This document shows, in pieces, positions 1 through 9,515 of a DNA stretch of 64,000 nt. Every line of letters begins with the position of its first letter. The first letter of the stretch is position 1. Source of the stretch: Blastocladiella emersonii ATCC 22665 (Eukaryota > Blastocladiomycota > Blastocladiomycetes > Blastocladiales > Blastocladiaceae); contig JANHCV010000001.1 in assembly GCA_025594325.1 (NCBI GenBank), forward strand, positions 4,712,001 through 4,776,000, read 5' to 3'. Under the pieces are notes generated by a model, which was given only the letters and a program-made list of their open reading frames with translations, searched no databases and was not told the origin of the DNA. Position numbers and translations under genes: made by a program.

Positions 1-4
1 TGCC

Positions 5-1899
5 ATGTCATCGACCAACGCCGTCCATCCCGCGGCATCGGCGGCGTCGCCCGGGACCGGCGGGCCCAAGGCAGCCATCGCCTCTCACGGCTCGGGCCAC
101 CACCATGCATCGAGTTCGTCATCCGCCAACCGGCCACACCATGACCCCGCACACACATCCTACGAGCCGACGCAGGAACCCGAGGGTCTCATGGCGTGGC
201 TCGCCGTGAACTGGCGGCTCGCGCGGTCGTTCCTGTGCACCCTGTACATTCTGACGGGCGCGGGCGTCATCTACCTGTTCTCGAGCTACGCGACGCAGCT
301 GCGCGACCGGCTCGGGTGCTCGCAGCTGCAGCTGTCGCAGCTCGCGAGCTCGGGGAACCTCGGGGTGCGCTCCATCCGCCCCGCGAATCGCTACTCCCAA
401 CGCTGACGCCCTGCCCCAACTCGGTAGCTCTACCTCGCCGGCCCGTTCATGGGCTTCTTCATCGACCGGTACGGCCCGCGGCCCATCGCCGTACTGAGCA
501 CGCTGCTCATGTTCGCGAGCTTCGCCGCGGTGCGGCACGCGTACGCGGCAGCGCCGGACACCATCTCGCCCGACTCGGCCCCCGCGACGCCGCCGGGCGT
601 GCTCGCCCTCTTCTACGTGTTCCTGGGCATCGGGTCGAGCGGCGTGACGCTGTCGTCGGTCGCGCTCAACGTGCGCTCGTTCCCGGCGGCGATCCGCGGG
701 TTCGCGGTCGGCGTGCCCGTCTCCTTCTACGGGCTCTCGGCGTTCGTGTTTGTCCAGATCAAGCGCAAGTGGTTCGAGAGCGCCGACGAGCCCGTCGTGG
801 GGATGCTCGGGTTCCTCACCGCGATCACGGCGTTTTTGGGGGTCGGGTTCGTCATTGCGGCGCTCGCTATGTGGGAGGTGCCCCGCACAGATGTCGAGGA
901 GGTGAGCGAGGCCGAGGCGGCGGTGCTCGTCGACGACGAGGAGACGGTCGTCGGCGGTACGGTGGCCGACGAGTCGACTGTGGTCCCGACCGCGCGCGGG
1001 CTCGGCGAGTACCTCCGCCAGATCCGCAGCTGGGTCCTGTTCGCCGTGTTCTTCCTGGCCGCCGGCACTGGGCTCATGTACGTCACATTCCCGCTTCTAC
1101 TAAACGAAACTGACCCCCGCCGCCTCGTAGGGTGATCGGCAACATCGGCGCTGTCGTCCTCGCGCTTTCTCCGCGCGGCGCGCGGTCCACGGACCCGCTG
1201 GTGCAGGCGCGGCAGGGCACGCAGGTCGCGGTGCTGTCGCTGTTCAACGCGGCGGGCCGCGTCGTTTCGGGCATGGGCAGCGACCGCACGGGTCCCGCGA
1301 CGCGCCCGTGGTGGCTACTCGGGTCGCTGTCCGTCATGACACTGGCCTCGCTCTTCATCACCAGCGGCGCGCTCCCATCCTCCGGCTCCGACGCGTCGTG
1401 GGAGCTTCCGCTCGCCGTGACGACCGCCGTGATCGGGTACGCGTACGGGACTCTGTGGAGCCTGTGCCCGGCGATCGTCGCCGAGTGGATCGCGCCGGCC
1501 AAGTTCGGGTCCGTTTGGGGGTTCATGACGTGCGTGCCGGCCCTGTCGCAGCAGGTCACGAACACGGTGTTCGGTGCGCTCTACGACAGCCACCGCGGGG
1601 CCGACGGCGGCGAGTGTCACGGCACCGAGTGCTTCCGCGCCGCGTACGTGGTCACGGCGGCCATGTGTGTCGTCGGTGCCGGGTGCGCGCTCGTGCTCGC
1701 GCTCGGGTGGGTGCCCGGGTCGCGGCTCGGCGGAACGACGCGGTACGTTCCCGTTGCGGACGAGGACGAGCTCAGCGCGGCGGCGAGCAGCGGTCGGAGC
1801 GCGGGAGCCACGGCAGCGACGCAACGCGTCCCCGCGCCGTTCGTTACCAGCGAAAACGGCGACCGGTCGCCGCTGCTCGAGCCGCCGCGGCCCGTGTAG
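5..1899 (+). CDS. MFS transporter, nodulin-like family
   Basis: Three exons give about 592 aa: 5-364, 428-1077 and 1131-1899. Introns start gtgcgc and gtacgt and both end in tag; splicing keeps the frame and restores the hydrophobic segments. After a roughly 60-residue Ser/His-rich cytoplasmic head come about 12 membrane segments in two halves, with a loop motif GFFIDRYGPRP after TM2 that matches the MFS loop signature. The second half starts with RSWVLFAVFFLAAGTGLMV, reminiscent of the 'GTGLM' motif of nodulin-like/RLC1-type MFS proteins. A small-solute transporter at a cell membrane is the likely role; the substrate cannot be read from sequence. The ATG at 5 is the first one in the window, so the true start could lie upstream. 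It is convergent with frataxin, leaving a 44-bp gap. Confidence 0.8.
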
Positions 1900-1943
1900 T
1901 CGGCCGGTGTCGTTTTTTGAATCTAATTTATTGTTTACTCCAA

Positions 1944-2570
1944 CTACCGCGCCTCGTCGGGAATGTACTCGGTGAGGTCGACGTCAAGCAGCGTCTTGAC
2001 TTCGGCGACCAGCACGTCCTCGAGGACGTCGGCGGTGGCGGGGTCGGCGAGCTGGCGCGTGTCGGCCCACACGGCGCGCGACGCGACCCAGTCGAAGCGG
2101 CGCGGGCCCGACAGCGGGCTCGACAACCAGATCTGCTTGTTGGGCGGCTGCTTGTTGAGCACGTAGGTCCCGTGCACGCCGAGCTTGAGGGTCAGGACGC
2201 CCGACTACACGCACGGCGGCGCGGGTGTGCACGATGTTGGTCACTCGCGATTGCGCAGGTCCACCAAGAGGACGGCGCGTACCGAGTACGTCACATCGTA
2301 CCCCGCCAGCTCGATCTCGTCGCCGAGCGTCTCGAGCCCCTCGAGCACGGCCTCGAGCGTGTGCTCGGCGCGCTGGTGGTACTCGGTGTCGGACAGCGAC
2401 GACTCGACGGCGCGCGCAGGCGGCACCGCGTTCCACGCTGCCCGCGTCGTGTGCAGCGAGCGAGCGCCGGTGGCGAAGCCAGCGATGGCCGGGAGAGCGC
2501 GCCGCGGAACCGCCGTGGCGAGGGCGGCGGGCGCCAGGCGCCGGGCGAGGACGTGCATGGAGCGCTGCAT
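1944..2570 (-). CDS. FXN/YFH1: Frataxin, mitochondrial iron-sulfur cluster assembly protein
   Basis: Two exons, 2570-2283 and 2204-1944 (read on the minus strand), give 182 aa. The 78-nt intron starts gtacgc and ends gtgtag. The N-terminus is a mitochondrial presequence rich in Arg, Ala and Ser. The mature part has the frataxin fold: an acidic first helix ([19 protein letters not shown]), the strand [15 protein letters not shown], then [19 protein letters not shown] and SGPRRFDW, which are the family's strongest signatures. Frataxin activates the cysteine desulfurase complex during Fe-S assembly in the matrix. The start is the ATG at 2570, just before the Arg-rich presequence. It is divergent from RSPH14 with about 200 bp between starts, so the two probably share a promoter. 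Confidence 0.95.
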
Positions 2571-2675
2571 TGCGATGAGTCTGCTTCTGATTGACGGTGG
2601 AGAGAGAGGAGATGACGGCGGCCGCGGCGATCGCTCGTTGATGGCCAAGCGCGCACGTGTGTCTCGCGCAATCGT

Positions 2676-2690
2676 GCGAGACGCGTTTCG
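2676..2690 (+). promoter_or_regulatory. Recurrent 15-bp promoter word, copy 1
   Basis: GCGAGACGCGTTTCG in the 203-bp divergent promoter of frataxin and RSPH14, about 85 bp before the RSPH14 ATG. It has the ACGCGT core of the MCB box of fungal G1/S genes; binding is inference. Confidence 0.5.
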
Positions 2691-2773
2691 TGACGCGACT
2701 TTGATTCCAGCTCTCCTCCAACCGCCCACATGCAGCTTTCGTAGACCCACTACTTCATGTAAACACCTTCGCC

Positions 2774-4091
2774 ATGTCGCCGATCCCGGATCCGGGCTCG
2801 ATCAAGCACCCGTTCAACGACCCGACGCGCCAAAACTGGGCGTTCGGCAAGCGCGCCGTGCCCAAGCTCGTCGAGGAGAGCACCGCCGCCGACCATGACC
2901 TCAAGCTGCAGGCCCTGCACTCGCTGACGTGCCGGCTCCACGATCAGCTCGATGTGTCCGAGGCCCTTGCGACGCGTACGGTGGTTTGCTGATGTGGCGA
3001 GGCGGAAGGCTGACTTGGACGCGATGCGTAGCACTCATCGACAGCGTCAAGGGGTCCATGGCGCACCCGCAGGCGCTGATCCGCGCGCGCGCGGCGGAGA
3101 TCCTCGCGCTGCTCACCGGTACGGGCTTCAAGAGCCGTCCAGTTGATCGAGGCTGACGTCGAGCGAGCGTTCCCAGAGCAAGAGGAGGGCCGCGTCCAGG
3201 CCATCGCCAAGGGCACGCTACCCGTGGTCATGGACCGGGTACGCCAGTCTCACTCCATCGCAAGACGCACGCGCTGACTCACGCCGCGCCTCCAGTTCAC
3301 CGATACCGACACGGCCACGCGCACGTTCGCGTACAAGACGCCCGTCAACCTGACGCAGTGGGAGCACCGTACGCCCTACCCCACCCTCTCCACGATCCCT
3401 CCCAACTCACCTCCGCCCCCGCGTAGTCGTCCCACAAGTCTTCGCGAGCGCCCCGACCCTCGTCGACGCGCTACTCGCCAACGTAGCGCCGCAGTCCAAG
3501 CACGACTTCTCGATCCTCACCTTACTCTTGACCACGCTCCAACAACTCGTGACGCACGGCGGCGTCCCCGTCGTCACGCACGCGCTCGACCGCGACATCG
3601 TCAAGACCCTGACAGCTTTCCTGCGCACGCTGACGGGCGGCGTAGCCGCGCGGACGCAGGCGCTGCTCGCGCTCGCCGCCGTGTGCACGCACGTGTGTCG
3701 CCTTCCCGCGGTCCTGCCGGCGTGCCAGCGCGGCGGCGTGATCGCGGTCGTCCTGGCGGCCGTCGAGTCCGACCCGGCGCCCGCGGTGCGCGCGGCAGCG
3801 CTCGAGGTCATGGCCGCGCTGAGTATCCACGTCGACGCGAAGAAGGAGCTGGTCAAGGCGGGCGCGGCGGAGCTGCTGATGCGCGTGCTCGGGAACGGCG
3901 GGGAGGAGGGCCAGGACGTGTACGTGCTGATCCACGCGCTGTCGGCGGTCAGCTCGCTCGCCGAGGACGCGGGCGCGCGGTACACGTTCCAAGATGCGAT
4001 CCAGCTGCTCGAGGACCTCAAGGCGCACCCGGACCCGCTCGTCGCCAAGACGGCGACGACGGCGACCCAGGTGGTGACGTGGCGTTCGTAG
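2774..4091 (+). CDS. RSPH14: Radial spoke head 14-like armadillo protein
   Basis: Armadillo-repeat protein. The first exon (2774-2975) has AFGKRAVPKLVEES and LHSLTCRLHD, which resemble the start of RSPH14/RTDR1 (YGCRALPKLNEE and the LMHD motif). Further exons are 3032 to about 3118, a piece up to 3238, 3296-3368 and 3427-4091; introns start gtacgg or gtacgc. The last exon holds helical ARM repeats ending at TAG 4091. RSPH14 is a component of axonemal radial spokes, so this points to an organism with motile flagella. One boundary is unclear: between 3119 and 3170 the frame shifts. A 24-nt intron there does not restore frame, whereas a 49-nt intron (3119-3167) does but has an atypical acceptor. 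Naming is by remembered similarity; a generic ARM protein is the alternative. Confidence 0.72.
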
Positions 4092-4156
4092 TTTCAAAAG
4101 GAGTACATATGTATCAAGTGGTGGAATAGACGAGAGAGTACTCTTGCCCGACGTGC

Positions 4157-5212
4157 TTACTCTTCCGCGTCGAGCACGGTGCCGGCATCGGTCATGACGC
4201 CGTCGAGCTCGACGGACGGCGTGGACGCGCGGGACTTTTTCGGGGACTTGCGGGGCGACGCGACAATGGGCTTCTGCTGCTTGAAGCGGCGCTGCAGGCC
4301 GCGGATCATGGCGTGGAACCAGTAGACGTTGAGCGAGTTGAGGATCACGTTGGCCACGGCGTACAGCGCGAACAGCGCGGCCGGGATGTGGTCGATGACC
4401 TCGAGGACGGAGACTGCGTGCGTGTAGGGGTTAGCGTTGAGGGCGACGTGGGAAGTAGGCGCGGATTGAAGCGTACCGAAGAAGTGGTAGGACGAGTAGA
4501 AACCGACGGCGATGCGGGCGCAGAAGAAGGTGGTGAGGAACACGACGCCGTTGGCGAGCTGCAGCTTGCTGCCGGCCCAGCCGCTCTTGTCCATGAACCA
4601 GTGGGCGTTGAGGAAGGGCGTCGAGAGCTCGTAGAGCAGGAAGACGGATCCGTAGTAGAGGAGGAACGGGCGCTACTTAAGAGGATGCGGGTGAGACATG
4701 ACGAGCACGGCGAGGACAAGGACGGAACGTACGAAGGAGAAGAGGTACACGGCGAGACACGCGATGCCATGGACGAGGAAGCCGACGCCAAACTCGCGCA
4801 CGTAGACGAGCGAGAAGAGCGTGTCCCACAAAAAGTAGCCGCACGCGATCGCGTACGCCGTGCCGGCCGCGTGCGTGTACCCGAACACCTTGCTCGCGTT
4901 GAGGACCGGGTCGGACAGAAGCGGGAACACGAGCGACACGATGACCAGCGCGTGGACCGACGACACGACGTGCACGTCCCAGTCGAGGCGCTTGATGGGC
5001 GACAGCTGGCGGTACGCGGTCGGGAACAGGCGCGGGCTCAGCCACTGCGACAGGACGATGATGAGCTGGCACCCGACGGCCGACGCGGCCAGGACGTGCC
5101 AGTGCGCGGCCAGCGTCGTCAGGCCCAGCGTGTGCGCAACCCACTCGACGGCCGCCGGCGGCGGGAACGCGACCGACAGCTGGCTCGGGTCAATCTGGGT
5201 GACGGGGATCAT
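4157..5212 (-). CDS. TLC-domain membrane protein (TLCD4/TMEM56-like)
   Basis: Two exons, 5212-4733 and 4672-4157, encode 331 aa with a 60-nt intron (gtacgt to tag). Six or more hydrophobic segments are visible. The order and motifs fit the TLC (TRAM/LAG1/CLN8) family: WDVHVVSSVHAL near the first core helices, GYFLWDT in the middle, then LVHGIACLAVYLFSF and the C-terminal helix before a basic Lys/Arg tail. TLC proteins act in the ER or plasma membrane in lipid metabolism or sensing; the TMEM56/TLCD4 group is not an active ceramide synthase. The C-terminus has a KSPKKSRASTPS stretch, likely cytosolic and phosphorylatable. Convergent with RSPH14. Confidence 0.8.
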
Positions 5213-5936
5213 GGAGGCGGCGGCGGGCAGGCAGGGCGACTACGCGGATGCGGCAGCGGCAGGGATGGGCTCGGCGTCAGCGTCGGCTTCGCGGGCAGGG
5301 ACCATGGGCGGCGGGCGGGGCCGGCTGGAGGGCCGCGTGGGTCGGAGCCGTGCCGCTCGCGCACATGGCGGCGGCACCAGTTCCGGCTCCAAGCAGGGCG
5401 TCAGGCCGTGCATGACGATCGAATCGCTTACATTGTGATAAATCGCTGCTTGGGCGAGGGAGAAGCGAGCGCGGCAGGGCGGCCGTGATGGAGTCAGCAG
5501 CGCCGCCGCGTCCGCGCCCGCGATCGGAACGCGGCTCGGCCGCCGCTCCCGCTTCCGCGTCGACGTCACCTCACGCTCCCTCCATCACCGTGCCATGCAG
5601 CTCGAACTTGATGCACTTCTGGATGTTGTGAGCGCGGCCGACCTCGCGAGCGTGCCGCGACGGAGCGATCGATCTCGATCCTCGCCTCGCGCGCGACGAG
5701 GGATGCGGCGCAACGCGTCGCCGGGATCGGTGGCGTCTAACCTCGCGCTTAACACGCGCTAAGCGCGAACGTAACACTCGAGGTCCGCCATGGCGACGCG
5801 CCAGGCGACGCGCCAGGCGACGCGTGGTCGCGCGGACCTGCCTCGTTAGCGCGCCCCATGTATCCGCTCCGTGTCCAGAGCCGGCGCACGACCTGCATCT
5901 GCTACTTTTGCACACTTCTTCTCCCACCCGCGAACC
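5213..5936. other. Intergenic region, divergent promoter
   Basis: 724 bp between the starts of the TLC gene and the UBX-like gene. No coding frame supported by family similarity was seen; long open frames here are GC-driven shadows. Around 5743-5766 an 8-bp stem (CGCGCTTA / TAAGCGCG) with an 8-nt loop is visible, and a short direct repeat (gacgcgccaggc) lies near 5792-5820. Confidence 0.4.
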
Positions 5937-7539
5937 ATGCCCGTCCCGATGCAGCTGATCCGCCTGCGCGTCTGGTCGCCGCACGCCGCGTCCGACGGCA
6001 ACCCGGTCGTCGGCAACTTCCGCCCCTACCAGCGCCTTTCGGCCGTGTACCGCTGGCTGCAGAAGGAGCACGGGTTCCCCGCCGGCGAGCTCGTCTTGCA
6101 AGGGTTCCCGCCGCGCCGTATCTCGCTCCTTGAGGCCGACCCGGTCCTGGCTGCGTTCGACCTCGGATCGTCGGCCTCGCTCGTGTTTGAGCCGTACGCC
6201 GACATTGTTCCGCGAGGCCAGGTCGCTAAGCCCGACTGGGACGCATTTGACTACGCGGATCGCATCGGCGTGGTACGTTGTCGCCCGTTGCGACTCTGCC
6301 GGGTGAGCGCTGACGCGACCCGCCGCCCTAGCCGCCGCCCTCAAACCACTCCACCCTCGCGTTGACCGTGATCGTCGGCACCGCGCGGCCCGTCCTCGTC
6401 AAGCGCACTGTCCCGCTCGGCTTCTGCACCAGCGCGGTCCACCAGTGGCTGCGTGACCTCGGCCTGGGCACCGGCCTGCTCGCGCTCGGCAACGGCACCG
6501 CCATCAAGCCGAACCAGTCGCTCCTGTCGCTGCAAGCGCTCGGCGTGCGCGGTCCCGCCGCGGTCCTGCGCTGGTCGCCCGTCCTCTCGCTCGTCCCGCC
6601 GGGCGCCGTCGATCCGGACCCGAAACCGCGCAAACCGCGCGCCGCGACCAAGTGCTGCGTCAAGGTGCGCGGCGCGCTCCTCTGGATCGAGTTCATCGCG
6701 CGCGAGTTCCCGCTCTCGGCGCCGCTCGCGCACGTCTTCGAGTGGCTCGAGACCCTGGACGGCGTCGAGACCCTCGGGACCCTCGCCCAGACGGTGCCGC
6801 GCCGCCTGCTGACCAAGGATATGGCCGACACCACGCTCGCCGCGCTCGACTTCGGAAACTCCATGACCCTTAACTTCGAGAGCCTCGAGTCCATCGAGCG
6901 CCGCATGCGCCAGATCGCTATCGCCGCCGAGGACGAGCGCGTCGCCCGCGAGCTCGACCTGCGCGAGCGTGCCAAGGCCACGGCCGAGGCCGAGCGCAAG
7001 AAGGCCGAGGAGGCCGAGTACCTAGCGCGCATCCAGGACGAGATCGAGGAGGACCGGCAGCGTCGCGCGGCTCGGGTACGCTTTGTGGGCTCCGTGGTGT
7101 ACATGTCGCGGCTAACTCGGATGGCTACCACTTGTAGCGCAACCGCACCGCCGCCATCAACGCAACCCCGTCCCCCGCTCTGCCGCGCGCGCGGCCGAGC
7201 CACCGCATCGAGCCGACGCCGCCGCCGCCGCCTGTGCGCGTCGAGCTCCCGTCGCTCGCCACGGTGCGCGCGGTGCCGCGCTTCTCCAAGACCGAGATCT
7301 TCATCGGCAACCTGACCCACGTCAAGTCGCAGCGGCTCATGATGGCCGCCGACGCCACGTTCCGCGAGCTGTGCCTCGAGCTGCGCCAGAAGGGGTGGGC
7401 GCCCGACCCCAAGTTCAACCTCTACGCGGGACCCAGCGTCAAGTCGCAGCGGTTCTCGCTCGCCAAGCACGGGCAGCTCACGCTCGAGGATCTCGGGATG
7501 GTGCCGTCGGCGACGCTGTGGTATGAGCGGATTTTGTGA
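5937..7539 (+). CDS. Protein with four tandem UBX-like (ubiquitin-fold) domains
   Basis: Three exons, 5937-6272, 6332-7075 and 7138-7539, give about 493 aa; introns run gtacgt..tag and gtacgc..tag. I see four segments of the UBX-like type, each a beta-hairpin, a helix with a W or L core and a closing 'L..LGV..A..L.W' strand: roughly residues 4-90 (RLRVWSP to LVFEPY), 125-205 (RPVLVKRTVPLGF to AAVLRW), 222-300 (CVKVRGALLWIEF to MTLNFE) and 390-493. Between the third and fourth is a charged helix (about 305-360, RAKATAEAERKKAEEAEYL) that should form a coiled coil. UBX domains often bind the p97/Cdc48 ATPase. The multiplication to four copies is unusual; assignment to UBX rather than another beta-grasp family is inference. 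Confidence 0.6.
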
Positions 7540-7843
7540 ATCTTGGAAAGGGAGAGGTAGACTGGGAAAGGTAAAGGAAGTGTCACGATTTTGTCTCGCC
7601 CCGTGTCTCGCACCCGCCACGTGATGAGCGCCGATCCTCATTTCGCGTCGAATGAATCGAGTCCGTCAGCAGGCTCGCGCCCCAAGACCGCTGCGCTTGC
7701 CCCACCCCCGCTCTCGCTCCCGTAAGCGCTCGACTACTAAAGACATCTCATTCAGGGCAAGTGCGTCGTGCAAACCGCGGCTCGCCATCACCGCAACCAT
7801 CACCACCAAAGCGAACCGGTTTCGCGACCTCTGCCCATCAACC
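7540..7843. other. Intergenic region with leader of the F-box gene
   Basis: 304 bp. No gene seen. The same reading frame as the downstream gene is open from 7652, but its first plausible methionine in good context (accATGtcg) is 7844. Confidence 0.4.
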
Positions 7844-9007
7844 ATGTCGAGCCACTACACCTCCCTCACGTACACGGCCGCACAGTCGAGTGCACTGCGC
7901 CACGAGCGCTCGCGGACGCTCAACTGGGTCCGCGCCGGGTCTGGGTACTGGACGCGCCGCGTGTCGCCGCAGCCAAGCAACACCGACCTGTTCTCGACTA
8001 GCGACCTACTCGACAGCCTGCCCACGGTCGAGGTCATCAAGTGCCTCCCGCCATCGGCGCCCGTTGTGCACGAGGACGGGCTTCCCGAGCTCGTGTCCTC
8101 ACCGCCGGCCGTCGAGCCGGAGGTCGAGCCCGTCGTGGAGCACCGTAGCACCCAGTCGGCGCCGCTGCTCACGCTCCCGATGGAGCTGCACATCCACATC
8201 CTGTCGTTTATCGCGCCCGAGTCGGTCGTCGGCAAGGCGACGTGGAACGCCGACTCCCCAAAATCGCCGCCCGCGACCACGGACCTCCTGGTCGCGCGCC
8301 TGACGTGCCGCGCGCTCGCCGCGGCCGCCAACGCCGTCCTTCGCCCCATCCTCGACCGCGACCTGCCCGTCATCACGCTCGCCGAGGAACGCGCGCTCGT
8401 ATACCGCGAGGGCGTCGAAGCGGACGCGCGGGAACCGCTCGCGCACAACCGCCGGTTCCTACGCACGCTGTCGACGGCGCACCTGTCGGAGCTCGCGTCG
8501 ATGAAGCGCCCGCCGCGTGAGGTCGTCCAGGTCGCCGCGTGTCTCGCGGCGCTCATGGGGACCGGCAAGTCGAGCAGCGGCAGCGTGGCGCGGCTCCGCC
8601 ACGACGCGTCGTCGGTCAGCTACGACGGCACCTCGTGGACCGCGACGCGGCGCGCGCTCGCGCGGCCCGAGGCCCGGGCGTGGCTCGCGGCCCTGCACAC
8701 GCGGCTCCCGCCCGCGGTCGTGAACCCGGTGGGCGTCGAGGCGGCGCGCGCGGCGCTCGTGGCCATGGGGATCTCGTACGAGCGGATGCAGGAGGTGTCG
8801 ATGGCCGGGTACCGCGCGCTCATTGTGGTCGCGGCGTGTATCCAGTACTGCGAGCACGCGGGCCGCGTCGAGGCGGCCAAGAAGGCGCACGGCATGCTCG
8901 AGCGCCGCGTGGGGCAGGTGCGAAAGCTCGCGGAGGCGCTCGGGTGCCGCGCGGCGGTTGAAGCGGTCGAGGTGGAGGGCGATGAGCTGGCTCACGCTGC
9001 CGAGTAG
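7844..9007 (+). CDS. F-box protein fused to a dynein heavy-chain stalk/microtubule-binding-like domain
   Basis: Single exon, 387 aa from ATG 7844. Residues about 108-165 look like an F-box: LLTLPMELHIHILSFI followed by LLVARLTCRALAAAAN. Residues about 213-365 resemble the stalk tip of dynein heavy chains. LASMKRPPREVVQVAACLAAL corresponds to the family's 'K.PP..V..V..A...L'. It is followed by a spaced W and helix (W264, ALARPEARAWLAALHTRLPP) and SYERMQEVSMAGYRALIVVAA, matching 'F....V...S.AA..L..WV'. A last helix with Arg/Lys (340-365) would fit the returning coiled coil. No AAA modules are present. A Cullin-RING adaptor that recognises microtubules or a dynein-like partner is a guess. I know of no such fusion, but have not searched. 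Confidence 0.62.
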   Translation: MSSHYTSLTYTAAQSSALRHERSRTLNWVRAGSGYWTRRVSPQPSNTDLFSTSDLLDSLPTVEVIKCLPPSAPVVHEDGLPELVSSPPAVEPEVEPVVEHRSTQSAPLLTLPMELHIHILSFIAPESVVGKATWNADSPKSPPATTDLLVARLTCRALAAAANAVLRPILDRDLPVITLAEERALVYREGVEADAREPLAHNRRFLRTLSTAHLSELASMKRPPREVVQVAACLAALMGTGKSSSGSVARLRHDASSVSYDGTSWTATRRALARPEARAWLAALHTRLPPAVVNPVGVEAARAALVAMGISYERMQEVSMAGYRALIVVAACIQYCEHAGRVEAAKKAHGMLERRVGQVRKLAEALGCRAAVEAVEVEGDELAHAAE

Positions 9008-9515
9008 ACAGTCGACTGTTGCCTTGTAAAGAATAGACGAACTTCACCAGACGCGACGCGTTCCGTGATGCGTTCAGTGATCCGGGTAGGCTATCCGCAC
9101 TATCGATTAATTAATTACTTGGCAGGCAGGGGAACGTGACCTGTGCTCGCTCATTGGGCAAAGCTTTGAAGCTGGCGCGCCGGCCCACCGAACCGTCGCG
9201 CCTTGTCCGCCTCGCCGCCCTCTCGCCTCTCTGGTCGCCGCATCGCGAAATAGACACGCTGGACCCTCATACTGTACTCCACCTTAGAAGGACCATCGCT
9301 CTCGAATCGACCCTTAGACGAGCGCGAGCGATTGCCTGGAGCCCATCGCCACGACCCATCCTCGCCCGCTCGCCCTCGCCACCGGCGGCCACCGACCATC
9401 CCGCCCTCGCTACAGCTGTGCTGTCGCTGCCGGCGTCCCTGTCCCTGTAACCCTCGCACCAACCCGGCCTGCGCTGTGCGTGGCGCCCTTGTCCATCAAC
9501 ACCGCCATCATCAAC
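9008..9515. other. Intergenic region and leader of the SH3 membrane protein gene
   Basis: 508 bp. No gene supported. Contains a short AT-rich patch (about 9105-9120, attaattaatta-like) and a CT-rich leader. Confidence 0.35.

Noticed and set aside
3119..3142. 24-nt intron in RSPH14
   Set aside because: Too short and does not restore the frame.
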